A stretch of DNA of 8,621 bases. Source: JAGOBX01 sp017999075 [NCBI: Candidatus Babelota bacterium]. Lineage in GTDB: Bacteria > JAGOBX01. The stretch spans positions 1-8,621 of the forward strand of contig JAGOBX010000129.1 in the NCBI GenBank assembly GCA_017999075.1, given 5' to 3'. Below are positions 1 through 7,140 of this stretch, one piece after another. The notes below the pieces were generated by a model. It worked only from the letters and a program-made list of their open reading frames with translations. It was not told the DNA's origin and did not search any database. The stretch's first letter is position 1. The number at the start of each line of letters is the position of its first letter. The translations under genes and the position numbers were made by a program.

Positions 1-655
1 GTCCTATATTATTCCCGATTTTTTCAAGTTTTTTTAAAACATCTTTTTCGGAAACTTCCGCGCATATAGCTCCCATTAAAATCGAACATTTTATCAACGC
101 CGCTGTTTTTTTTAAATGTATCTTGTTTACAACTTCAATTTCATTAATATTTTTATTTTCCAGTATAACATCAAGGGTTTGACCGCCAAGCATTCCTGAC
201 ACTCCTGAATTATATGCCAGCACTTCAATCAGTTTCGAACTTAATTTTACGTCTGAATATTTTGATATGACATAAAAAGCTAATGTAAGCAGACCATCTC
301 CTGCAAGAACAGCTATGTTTTCCCCGAATTTTTTATGATTTGTAAGCTTCCCCCGCCTGTAATCATCATTATCCATACACGGCAAATCATCATGAATTAA
401 TGAATATGTATGTATCATTTCTATTGCGCAGGAAGCAGGCAATGCTTTTTTCAATCCTTTTAATCCGCCAAAAGTTTCCGCTGTCAGCAAAACAAGAAGC
501 GGTCTTAATCTCTTGCCTCCTGCCAACACCGAATATCTCATTGATTCAAATATAATAGAAATATCCTCATTTGAACATTTCAAATATCTGTCTAAATTTT
601 TTTCTATAAGAATTTTACGGCCGGCAAAATAATTTTCAATGGATTGTTTAATCAT
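1..655 (-). CDS. ispA: Farnesyl/geranylgeranyl diphosphate synthase (polyprenyl synthetase), 3' end cut by window edge
   Basis: Short-chain trans-prenyl diphosphate synthase. The family condenses isopentenyl diphosphate with allylic diphosphates in the cytoplasm, giving C15 or C20 precursors for undecaprenyl phosphate and quinones. I translated 218 codons from ATG 655 without meeting a stop. Visible hallmarks are GGKRLRP (about residues 46-52), which binds diphosphate, the first Asp-rich motif in HDDLPCMDNDDYRRG (about 89-103), GGQTLD (about 158-163) and LKKTAALI (about 182-189). The family is usually near 290-300 residues, so about 75-80 residues, including the second Asp-rich motif, lie beyond position 1. 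The start is supported by GAGGG at 661-665, six bases upstream, in the 11-bp gap after mtgA, so the two genes are probably co-transcribed. The class is secure; C15 versus C20 product length is not. Confidence 0.93.
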   Translation of the reverse strand, partial: MIKQSIENYFAGRKILIEKNLDRYLKCSNEDISIIFESMRYSVLAGGKRLRPLLVLLTAETFGGLKGLKKALPASCAIEMIHTYSLIHDDLPCMDNDDYRRGKLTNHKKFGENIAVLAGDGLLTLAFYVISKYSDVKLSSKLIEVLAYNSGVSGMLGGQTLDVILENKNINEIEVVNKIHLKKTAALIKCSILMGAICAEVSEKDVLKKLEKIGNNIG

Positions 656-666
656 ATTTTCCCTCA

Positions 667-1410
667 TTATTTTTCTAACTTTACATCATTCGAATATTTT
701 CTTATTACACGTTTTCTTTTCAAAATATAATTTGAATATAATTTATATTTTCTTGGATTCGGAATAATTACTGCAAGAGTAGCTGCCTGCATTGGACTGA
801 GTTTATCCGCAGAAATTTTAAAATATTTTAAAGACGCTACTTCCGCTCCAAATAATCCGTTGCCCCATTCTATGATATTCAAATATATTTCCAGTATTCT
901 ATTTTTACTTAAAAATATTTCAAGCAGTATAGTATAATAAGCTTCAAGAACTTTTCTCAAATAACTTCTACCGGGCCATAAAAATAAATTTTTAGCAAGC
1001 TGCTGAGTTATTGTGCTTCCACCGAACTTTACTTTTTTTGATTTTTTATTTTTAGTTACGGCATTTTTAATTCCTTTAATATCAAATCCGAAATGCTCGT
1101 AAAAATGAGCATCTTCAGCAGCTATTACGGATTTCACAAGATGAGGAGATATTTTATTCATAGGTTTCCACAAGTGATATATTTTTATCTTCTTTTTATT
1201 TTCTGATGATTCATTAATCCTGATTTTCATTAAATTGGTTTTTTTAGGATTAACAAAATTTAAGGATATAACCTGATAAAAAGTAAATAAAATTATAATA
1301 CTTATAATAATTGACAACCATTTAAATGTTTTAAGTAATACAACCTTGTACTTATTTTTGTTTAATTTACCAGATTTAGCATTTTTTTTTGTTTTATTAT
1401 CGTTACCCAT
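667..1410 (-). CDS. mtgA: Monofunctional biosynthetic peptidoglycan transglycosylase (GT51)
   Basis: Membrane-anchored glycosyltransferase that polymerises lipid II into glycan strands and has no transpeptidase domain. The 247-residue protein has a Lys/Asn-rich cytoplasmic tail (1-30), one transmembrane helix (about 31-50) and a GT51 domain (about 75-225). Conserved motifs appear in order: EDAHFYEHFG with presumed catalytic E99 and H106, GGSTITQQLAKNLFL (130-144), RKVLE (152-156), and KNRILEIYLN (169-178) followed by EWGNGLFGAEVASLKYF-like sequence. Length and motif order match MtgA rather than a bifunctional class A PBP. ATG 1410 is preceded by GTGAGA, a modest ribosome binding site. It is the first gene of a probable operon with ispA, which makes the precursor of the undecaprenyl carrier this enzyme's substrate rides on. 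It is divergent from the secreted-protein gene at 1548. Confidence 0.95.
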   Translation of the reverse strand: MGNDNKTKKNAKSGKLNKNKYKVVLLKTFKWLSIIISIIILFTFYQVISLNFVNPKKTNLMKIRINESSENKKKIKIYHLWKPMNKISPHLVKSVIAAEDAHFYEHFGFDIKGIKNAVTKNKKSKKVKFGGSTITQQLAKNLFLWPGRSYLRKVLEAYYTILLEIFLSKNRILEIYLNIIEWGNGLFGAEVASLKYFKISADKLSPMQAATLAVIIPNPRKYKLYSNYILKRKRVIRKYSNDVKLEK

Positions 1411-1433
1411 TTTCTCACAATAAAAATCTTTCC

Positions 1434-1451
1434 ATTCATTTTTTAATGAAT
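1434..1451. repeat. Inverted repeat in mtgA promoter region
   Basis: A perfect 7-bp inverted repeat, ATTCATT-tttt-AATGAAT, lies 24-41 bp upstream of mtgA ATG. It overlaps the proposed mtgA -10 box and start point, so it could be an operator or a 5' mRNA hairpin. In DNA this AT-rich a 7-bp repeat can also arise by chance. Confidence 0.4.
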
Positions 1452-1478
1452 ATTAAAATGAAAAAAAATAAAAGACAA
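1450..1478 (-). promoter_or_regulatory. Candidate sigma-70-type promoter for mtgA-ispA
   Basis: On the minus strand TTGTCT (1478-1473) and TAATAT (1455-1450) are separated by 17 bp. Each matches the vegetative consensus at 4 of 6 positions. The predicted start near 1443 gives a leader of about 30 nt before mtgA. The match is weak and AT-rich sequence produces many such pairs, so this is tentative. Confidence 0.3.
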
Positions 1479-1509
1479 GAATAATTTATAGGTTACAAAA
1501 AATATTAAC

Positions 1510-1537
1510 TTGATTTTATAAAAGTTTTTAATACAAT
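1510..1537 (+). promoter_or_regulatory. Candidate sigma-70-type promoter for the three-gene operon
   Basis: TTGATT (1510-1515) and TACAAT (1532-1537; 5 of 6 consensus bases) are separated by 16 bp. Transcription would begin near 1543-1545, only a few bases before ATG 1548. If this is the promoter, the mRNA is leaderless or nearly so, which agrees with the lack of any Shine-Dalgarno sequence in front of that start. Confidence 0.45.
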
Positions 1538-1547
1538 AATTCTTAAA

Positions 1548-3119
1548 ATGAATAATCGTTTGTTATTTAACCTATTTTTAATATTGTTCATTATTTCAAA
1601 TGCCGAAATTACTTTTTCTTCCGATGAAACAGTCATACATCACAAAACAATTCATTCTTTTAATGTTAATTCATTCATTATTCCAGCAGAAAAAGAATTC
1701 AACTCCAATATTGATATTTTTAAAAAAAATATTGTGGGCAGAATATTAAAAATCATACAAAATTCAGACATTGTATCTATACCTTATCTTAACATACTGC
1801 CTGCTGTAACCGAACCTTTATTTAATATTCCTAAATATATAAATATCTATAAAGAACTAAAAAATATTAATTTTAACAACATCAAATTAACCGTAATTTT
1901 AAAAGAACAATCTGTTCCGGAAAAAAAAATCACATTGAAATTATACAAAAATTTAAATAATGTCATGACTGAAATATATTCTGAAGAATTATCTTCAACT
2001 CTGATACATTCAGATTTGGTTTATACTTTAAAATCAGGGATTTTTAAATTCCAATTATTATTCAATGAAATCGTCATAGGCAGTTCAGAAACTTTTGAAT
2101 TGACAGATTTTGACGACAAAAAAATTAAAATAGAAACTTTTCAGTCAAAATTATTAAAATTAAAATTATTATGCAATGACGGAAAATCTCCTTTAAACGA
2201 AGCATCTGTAGCTTTAAAATATAAAACAGGAGGCATTTTCGAAACAGGAAAAACAAATTCTTCAGGAATAATTGTGTGGAACTCTTCAAAAAAAGAGGAT
2301 TTAAAAATACCTATTTCTGCGGACAATGATTATTTTTTCAATCTTGAAATAATTAATCAGCGTCAGAAAATCAAAACTGAAAAAATCGTTTTTTCCGAAG
2401 AAATAATAAAAAAACAAATTCTAAACATAATCACTGACCAACACCCTCGAAACTATTTTTTAGATAAAAAAATAAAATTAAAAGGGAAAATCTCAGGAGA
2501 TTTTATTGTTAAGAACCTTCCTGTACCTTACATTAAAATAACTTTTTACGAAAAAGAAGTAGGATTTCTGGATTTATACGGCAATGACGCCGGGTTTCTT
2601 AAAATAGGCGAATGTAAATCTTTTTCAGACGGTTCATTCGAACTGGAAAATATTGATGTTGACGATGGGCCTAATCAATCTACAAGAGATATAATTGTTT
2701 CGGCTGAGCTCGAATCAGATTATTTGATTATGTATAATGCTATGTTAGGCACAAAAACAATTTACAGGTATAAAATAGATTTGCAGGAAAACATTTGGCC
2801 TTACAACTCAGAATATGATTTCGGAGAAATAAGTTTAAGTAGTCTGAATTCTGAAAAACCTCTTGCATTATACCAGATAATGCAAAACCAGCTGATTAAT
2901 TTTAAAAATGAAAATCCAATTTTTAACAGAACAATTTTTACCGTGTACCCTGCAACTAAAATATATATGGATGTAAGCGAAGACATTAAATATTTCTATA
3001 GCGATAATATTTTAAAAATTACAAAAAAAGGCGGCGATTATATTTTAAAATACGGATTAACTTCCGACAATATAAATGATTTGCTTAAAGAAGCCGCTAA
3101 TTCAAAAAATCAAAAATGA
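1548..3119 (+). CDS. Exported protein of unknown function with Ig/transthyretin-like beta-sandwich regions
   Basis: I do not recognise this 523-residue protein as a named family. It starts with a classical signal peptide: MNNR, a hydrophobic core at 5-16 and a good signal peptidase I site at S17-N18-A19, so it should be exported. The mature part alternates short beta-type stretches. Residues about 211-247 (GKSPLNEASVAL, then GKTNSSGIIVW) and about 309-370 (LKGKISGD, LPVPYIKITF, SFSDGSFELENI) look like Big or carboxypeptidase-regulatory/transthyretin-like sandwiches, where an exposed 'variable strand then TxxxG' pattern recurs. Residues about 112-186 may be a third. The last 100 residues (about 420-520) are of unknown fold. 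I see no catalytic motif. ATG 1548 fits the signal peptide but has no Shine-Dalgarno sequence. The stop overlaps the next start by 4 bp (ATGA), implying coupled translation with the membrane protein downstream. Binding or envelope-scaffold roles are inference. Confidence 0.82.
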   Translation: MNNRLLFNLFLILFIISNAEITFSSDETVIHHKTIHSFNVNSFIIPAEKEFNSNIDIFKKNIVGRILKIIQNSDIVSIPYLNILPAVTEPLFNIPKYINIYKELKNINFNNIKLTVILKEQSVPEKKITLKLYKNLNNVMTEIYSEELSSTLIHSDLVYTLKSGIFKFQLLFNEIVIGSSETFELTDFDDKKIKIETFQSKLLKLKLLCNDGKSPLNEASVALKYKTGGIFETGKTNSSGIIVWNSSKKEDLKIPISADNDYFFNLEIINQRQKIKTEKIVFSEEIIKKQILNIITDQHPRNYFLDKKIKLKGKISGDFIVKNLPVPYIKITFYEKEVGFLDLYGNDAGFLKIGECKSFSDGSFELENIDVDDGPNQSTRDIIVSAELESDYLIMYNAMLGTKTIYRYKIDLQENIWPYNSEYDFGEISLSSLNSEKPLALYQIMQNQLINFKNENPIFNRTIFTVYPATKIYMDVSEDIKYFYSDNILKITKKGGDYILKYGLTSDNINDLLKEAANSKNQK

Positions 3120-3940
3120 TTATATATTTACTTTATGCGTTATATTCATTCTTTTTAATATTTCTGCTTGTTTCATCCGTTCTGCAAATAAAAAAATATT
3201 TTAATTCTACGATCGACGGGTTTATTCATTATGAAAATTCATTAAAAACCATAATTATCCCTCATTCTCTGATTTTACTTATTTCCTTAATAACATTTTT
3301 TGTTTATCTCATAATTTACAATGACCAGACTATTACAATAAAAAGTTTTGGAACAAGCATGATTTTTATTTGTTTTGCTTCAGCAATAAATTTGGTCATA
3401 TATTATTTTCTTTATTATTTTCTTCATAAAAAACTTAAAAACGAAGGATATATCACTATGATCGAACTCGAAGAATCTGAAATTGAACCGAGATATATAA
3501 ACGAACTTTTAAAAAAAGAGTATTTTAATATTGTCAGAAATAATTTAGGCTTACTGTTTATTATATATTTGTTTTTTTTCATATTTCCGACTTCTCTAAT
3601 CGAAGAATCAAAACCAATAATTAAATCCGATGATAAACAGATTGAAGGAAGAAGCATTGTAAAGGATGCTCAGTTTTATGCAGGACAAAACTGGTTCTAC
3701 AAACTTGTAGAAGTAAGAAAAAAATACATTGAAAAACACGGTATTGCAAAATATAAACAGGTGTTCGGAGAAAAAATGGCGCCTATAGAAAGCGACATAA
3801 GAGAATTCGAATTAAAACAGGAAACTTTAAAATTTGAAAAAGAAAACATTGAAAAAGCCAAGGAGCGTATACTATTTTCAACTTATGACCGATTATCAGA
3901 CACTGCTTTACTTGATAAAAAATTTTCAAACCAGCGATGA
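3116..3940 (+). CDS. Four-helix integral membrane protein with C-terminal extracytoplasmic domain, unknown function
   Basis: I do not recognise a family for this 274-residue protein. Hydrophobic segments lie at about 2-25, 45-68, 77-103 and 142-161. By the positive-inside rule (Lys26-27 and Lys105-107 inside) both termini face outward. This leaves an acidic cytoplasmic loop at about 104-140 (IELEESEIEPRYINELLKKE) and a C-terminal domain of about 110 residues outside the membrane. That tail contains AGQNWFYKLVEVRKKYIEKHG (about 189-209) and a highly charged, probably helical or coiled-coil stretch at about 222-255. The start overlaps the stop of the exported-protein gene by ATGA and has no Shine-Dalgarno sequence, so translational coupling is likely. 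The 3' end overlaps the next gene by 56 bp. The predicted topology would let its tail meet the upstream exported protein; that contact is inference. Confidence 0.8.
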   Translation: MIIYLLYALYSFFLIFLLVSSVLQIKKYFNSTIDGFIHYENSLKTIIIPHSLILLISLITFFVYLIIYNDQTITIKSFGTSMIFICFASAINLVIYYFLYYFLHKKLKNEGYITMIELEESEIEPRYINELLKKEYFNIVRNNLGLLFIIYLFFFIFPTSLIEESKPIIKSDDKQIEGRSIVKDAQFYAGQNWFYKLVEVRKKYIEKHGIAKYKQVFGEKMAPIESDIREFELKQETLKFEKENIEKAKERILFSTYDRLSDTALLDKKFSNQR

Positions 3941-4955
3941 CCATGCTAAGGAATTATTACAAAAAATTCTTACCGACAAAAATATTATTCATAATATTCT
4001 GTGTTTAATATTTTTTTGCAAAAACACCAATATTCTGAATTTTTCAAAAGAATTATATGATTTACATAAAGATAATTTATTAAGAAATCTTTATATTATA
4101 GGAGAATTAAAAAAAATTTCAAAAAAATGCAATGAATTCAATATAGAAAATCCAGTATTATTAAAAGGCGCATCTTATCTTTTTAAACTTTATAATGCGG
4201 ATTACGGATACAGGATTCTAAGCGATATTGATCTGCTAGCATTGAACCAACATCATAAAACCGAATTGATAAAAATTCTTAAAACAATCGGATATGGATT
4301 CGGTTCAAAATATCAGGAAACCCTAACTAACGGAATAATTAAAATAGATATTCATGACGAATTATTAAATTCAAACAGAATCGAATGGAGAAAATCGCTT
4401 TTTTCAAATATAACAATAAACAAACATATACTTTCAAAATGTTATGAAAATCAATACTTTAATTTTTTAACCGATGACATTGATTTTATTTATTGTTTAT
4501 TTCATTCTGCAATTCATCACGGATTCAACAACATAAAATGGTCAGTTGACGCATATTTATTTATTGAAATGAATCTGGTCAAACCCGATTCAATTTTTAA
4601 AACAATTGAATCATTAAATTTAATAAATGAATTCAGATTCATCTTAACCTGTTTCAATATTGATTTCAAGTTAAGCGAAGACTGGATAAAAATATTCAAC
4701 CTTCCTTATAAAAATAAAATAGTTTCGAAGCTTAAATCGGCTAAAACCAACAAAATAAAATATTCTCAATATATTTTTAATTTTTTGCTGATGAAAAAAA
4801 AAGAACGTTTAAAATATATTGTTTTTTTGATTTTTCCGTCAAAAAAAATACTTAAATTAAAATATTCCGAAAATGACAATATATTAAATCTTTATTTAAA
4901 ACATTTAATTGAAATTATCAAGTCGGCTGTACGAACTATTATTTCAAAACGATAA
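3885..4955 (+). CDS. Nucleotidyltransferase-fold protein, NTP_transf_5-like
   Basis: A 356-residue cytoplasmic protein resembling the uncharacterised nucleotidyltransferase family NTP_transf_5. The core is LLKGASYLF (about 92-100), YRILSDIDLLA (109-119) with the Asp pair D114/D116 expected to bind metal, IDIHDELLN (154-162), then LFHSAIHHGFNNIKWSVDAY (205-224), the His-rich helix and K-W-D signature of this family. Residues before 85 form the usual helical lead-in, and the C-terminal 100 residues are Lys-rich and helical. No substrate is assignable; family members are seen near polysaccharide and peptide-modification genes. I chose ATG 3885: the frame stays open to TTG codons at 3849 and 3834, but these add 12 or 17 residues, deepen the overlap with the previous gene and have no ribosome site. 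AAGGAG at 3860-3865 lies 19 bases upstream, further than usual. It ends 5 bp before hslU's stop, convergently. Confidence 0.78.
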   Translation: MTDYQTLLYLIKNFQTSDDHAKELLQKILTDKNIIHNILCLIFFCKNTNILNFSKELYDLHKDNLLRNLYIIGELKKISKKCNEFNIENPVLLKGASYLFKLYNADYGYRILSDIDLLALNQHHKTELIKILKTIGYGFGSKYQETLTNGIIKIDIHDELLNSNRIEWRKSLFSNITINKHILSKCYENQYFNFLTDDIDFIYCLFHSAIHHGFNNIKWSVDAYLFIEMNLVKPDSIFKTIESLNLINEFRFILTCFNIDFKLSEDWIKIFNLPYKNKIVSKLKSAKTNKIKYSQYIFNFLLMKKKERLKYIVFLIFPSKKILKLKYSENDNILNLYLKHLIEIIKSAVRTIISKR

Positions 4956-4960
4956 TTTTA

Positions 4961-6373
4961 TCACAAAATATATTTGCTTAAATCAACATCTTCAACAAGA
5001 TTTTTAAGTTTCTCAGACACAAATTTTTCATCAATTTTAACTGTCTTATTTGCGTATTTATCACAATTAAAAGAAATATCTTCAATAAGTTTTTCCATTA
5101 TAGCATAGAGTCTACGCGCGCCTATATTATCATTTTTCTTATTTACATTATCACAGTATTCAGCAATTTTTGATACTCCGCAATCTTCAAAATCAATATT
5201 GATTTTTTCAACTTTTAACAATGATGTATATTGTTTTATTAATGAATTTTTTGTTTCCATTAAAATCTTGTAGAAATCGTCTTTGGAGAGAGATTTAAGT
5301 TCGACCCTTATTGGAAACCTTCCTTGCAGTTCAGGAATTAAATCAGACGGTTTAGAATAATGAAATGCGCCGGCAGCTATAAATAAAACATGATCGGTTT
5401 TTAAATTTCCATATCTTGTTTTAACAACCGTACCTTCTACAATAGGAAGAATATCGCGCTGAACACCTTCCCGTGACACATTCGGTCCTTTTGAAACTTC
5501 TCCATTTGATATTATTTTATCAATTTCATCTATAAAAATTATTCCTGTATTTTCAGCCAATTTTACTGATTCTTCACATAAAGCTTCCATATCAAGAAGT
5601 TTTTCAATTTCTTCTTCAATAAACATTTTTTTTGCTTTCGAAACCTGAATTTTCTTTTTTTTTGTTTTTTTGGAAAAAGCATTATCAAGCATCTCTTTAA
5701 AATTCATATTAATTTCTTCAAGATCGCTTGTTGCGCTTATTATCCCCATTGAAGATACCATATCCATACCTGGAGCAGATTCTATTTCTATATAATCATT
5801 GTCATATTGTCCCAATTTATATTTTTCTTTTATTTCATCATTTAAATTGACTATTTCTTCTGACTTTAAAACATCTATTTCTATATCATCATTTTTTTTA
5901 GCCGTTTTTTTAGATTTTACGACAGATGCATCTTCATTCTGATTATTTTTTTTAATCAATAACTCCATAATTCTTTCTTCTGCTATTATTTCAGCTTTTT
6001 CTCTAACCTCTTTTTCTTTAATCTGTTTTACAAGACGGTATGCTTCTGATGCAAGATCGCGAATCATTGATTCAACATTTCTCCCCACATATCCTATTTC
6101 TGTAAATTTCGTAGCTTCAATTTTTACAAACGGAGCATTTAAAATATGCGCCATTCGTCTTGCTATTTCAGTTTTCCCAACACCAGTAGGTCCTATCATA
6201 AGTATATTTTTAGGTAAAACTTCTTCTTTAAGCTCATTTGTAAGAAGCATTCGCCTATATCTGTTTCTTATAGCTATAGCTATAGATTTTTTTGCTTCAT
6301 CCTGACCAATAATATATTTATTTAAATGTTTCACAATTTCTTTAGGCATCAAATTCTGATTTTCTAAATTCAT
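4961..6373 (-). CDS. hslU: ATP-dependent protease ATPase subunit HslU (ClpY)
   Basis: AAA+ unfoldase that binds HslV and feeds proteins into it in the cytoplasm. In its 470 residues I see Walker A GPTGVGKT (61-68), the pore-loop GYVG (94-97), the I-domain (about 110-240), Walker B IIFIDEIDKI (278-287), a sensor 1 region FIAAGAFH (331-338), ELQGRFPIR (348-356) with the Arg finger, and sensor 2 GARR (418-421). The C-terminus, DLSKYIL, is the conserved tail that inserts into HslV and activates it. The protein is slightly longer than the E. coli form (about 443). The difference lies in the I-domain, which has Lys/Asp-rich linkers at about 140-170 and 234-248. CCGGAG (6384-6379) sits 5 bases before ATG 6373. 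The start is 13 bp after the hslV stop, so the genes form one operon. Confidence 0.97.
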   Translation of the reverse strand: MNLENQNLMPKEIVKHLNKYIIGQDEAKKSIAIAIRNRYRRMLLTNELKEEVLPKNILMIGPTGVGKTEIARRMAHILNAPFVKIEATKFTEIGYVGRNVESMIRDLASEAYRLVKQIKEKEVREKAEIIAEERIMELLIKKNNQNEDASVVKSKKTAKKNDDIEIDVLKSEEIVNLNDEIKEKYKLGQYDNDYIEIESAPGMDMVSSMGIISATSDLEEINMNFKEMLDNAFSKKTKKKKIQVSKAKKMFIEEEIEKLLDMEALCEESVKLAENTGIIFIDEIDKIISNGEVSKGPNVSREGVQRDILPIVEGTVVKTRYGNLKTDHVLFIAAGAFHYSKPSDLIPELQGRFPIRVELKSLSKDDFYKILMETKNSLIKQYTSLLKVEKINIDFEDCGVSKIAEYCDNVNKKNDNIGARRLYAIMEKLIEDISFNCDKYANKTVKIDEKFVSEKLKNLVEDVDLSKYIL

Positions 6374-6386
6374 GTTAACTCCGGTT

Positions 6387-6917
6387 TTAGTTAATAGTTT
6401 CTATAATAATATTTGAATTAGTATAAATACATAATTCTGCAGTTATTTCAAGTGATTTTTTTACCACATCCTCTGCTGAAAGTTCCGTATTGTTTAAAAG
6501 CGCCTTAGCTGCGCTTAAAGCATAACCTGAACCAGAACCTATTGACACAACATTATCGTCAGGTTCTATAACATCTCCATTTCCTGAAAGCAGAAGCAAA
6601 TCGTCTTTTGTGCATGATATAAGCATAGCTTCCAATCTTCTAAGTATCTTATCGGTGCGCCAATCTTTAGTAAGTTCAACAGCAGCCCGTTTTAAATTTC
6701 CGTCATTTTTTTCAAGATAACCTTCAAATTTCTCAAATAAAGTTAATGCATCAGCAGTAGAACCGGCAAAACCAACAAGAACCTTCCCTCCAAGCAGTTT
6801 TCTTATTTTCCTGGCAGTTGATTTCATTACTATATTTCCAAATGTAACTTGACCGTCTCCGCCTATTGCAGTTATTCCATTTTTTTTTACTGCAATTATT
6901 GTTGTTCCTTTAAACAT
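6387..6917 (-). CDS. hslV: ATP-dependent protease proteolytic subunit HslV (ClpQ)
   Basis: Proteasome-beta-like threonine peptidase. Two hexamers stack and are capped by HslU to degrade unfolded cytoplasmic proteins. From ATG 6917 the protein is 176 residues and begins MFKGTTII. Removing the four-residue MFKG propeptide would expose the catalytic threonine. Conserved features are [13 protein letters not shown] with the active-site lysine, [29 protein letters not shown] and SIGSGSGYA. The frame stays open to an ATG at 6971, but that start would add 18 hydrophobic residues ahead of the catalytic Thr. A perfect GGAGGT (6929-6924) lies 6 bases from ATG 6917, so I chose this start. The gene is co-transcribed with hslU, and its promoter region is shared divergently with flagellin. 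Confidence 0.97.
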   Translation of the reverse strand: MFKGTTIIAVKKNGITAIGGDGQVTFGNIVMKSTARKIRKLLGGKVLVGFAGSTADALTLFEKFEGYLEKNDGNLKRAAVELTKDWRTDKILRRLEAMLISCTKDDLLLLSGNGDVIEPDDNVVSIGSGSGYALSAAKALLNNTELSAEDVVKKSLEITAELCIYTNSNIIIETIN

Positions 6918-6923
6918 AAAAGA

Positions 6924-6929
6924 ACCTCC
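6924..6929 (-). promoter_or_regulatory. hslV ribosome binding site that fixes its start
   Basis: The minus strand reads GGAGGT, then six bases, then ATG 6917. This strong site, placed just before the MFKG-Thr sequence, rules out the longer in-frame start at 6971. Confidence 0.9.
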
Positions 6930-6960
6930 GTACAGAATATTCCAAAGAAAAAACAAACAA

Positions 6961-6987
6961 ATTTTATCCAAAAGTAAAATATCTCAA
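6961..6987 (-). promoter_or_regulatory. Candidate promoter for hslVU
   Basis: On the minus strand TTGAGA (6987-6982; 5 of 6) and TAAAAT (6966-6961; 5 of 6) are separated by 15 bp, slightly short of the preferred 17. The start would fall near 6954, giving a leader of about 37 nt. The -35 box lies inside the ATCTCAATGAGAT palindrome, so a bound repressor could block it. Confidence 0.35.
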
Positions 6988-7029
6988 TGAGATTAAGAAA
7001 CTGTTTCAAAAATATATTCATATATTTTT
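6981..7029. repeat. Three adjacent inverted repeats upstream of hslV
   Basis: Three palindromes lie almost end to end: ATCTC-aat-GAGAT (6981-6993), GAAAC-t-GTTTC (6997-7007), and AAAAATATA-ttca-TATATTTTT (7008-7029, 9-bp stem). They sit at and just upstream of the proposed hslV -35 box. None matches the CIRCE (HrcA) or CtsR operators I know. The first two contain G and C and are less easily explained by AT bias than the third. Confidence 0.55.
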
Positions 7030-7140
7030 TTACAAAATTAACTTATGGTTTATCAATATATAAATTTTATAAAAAATGACAGAAATGCCATTTGTAAACG
7101 TTCCCTTTAAATACTTTTTCGTGGTTCGATTTCAATTTTC

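Noticed and set aside
2141-3657. Minus-strand ORFs of 60-77 codons at 2141-2326, 2801-2986 and 3424-3657, and a further one at 4517-4699
   Set aside because: Each lies wholly inside a well-supported plus-strand gene, has no clear ribosome site and looks like an antisense shadow.
3834-3884. TTG starts at 3834 or 3849 for the nucleotidyltransferase gene
   Set aside because: No ribosome site, a deeper overlap with the previous gene, and a Lys-rich extension that the family does not need.
4912-4962. AAATTATC/GATAATTT inverted repeat spanning the convergent stops of the nucleotidyltransferase and hslU genes, as a bidirectional terminator
   Set aside because: The 31-nt loop and AT-only arms make a weak hairpin with no clear T-run, so I do not call a terminator here.
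6918-6971. Longer HslV starting at ATG 6971
   Set aside because: It would put 18 extra hydrophobic residues ahead of the propeptide and catalytic Thr, and it lacks a ribosome site. GGAGGT at 6929-6924 and the MFKG-Thr start support 6917.
7008-7029. AT stem-loop followed by T residues read as an intrinsic terminator on the plus strand
   Set aside because: The stem has no G-C pairs and no plus-strand gene ends nearby; hslU ends over 2 kb away on the other strand.
7118-7140. GGTTCGATTTC resembling a tRNA T-arm
   Set aside because: The flanking bases do not form the 5-bp T-stem, and no acceptor, D or anticodon arm lies nearby.
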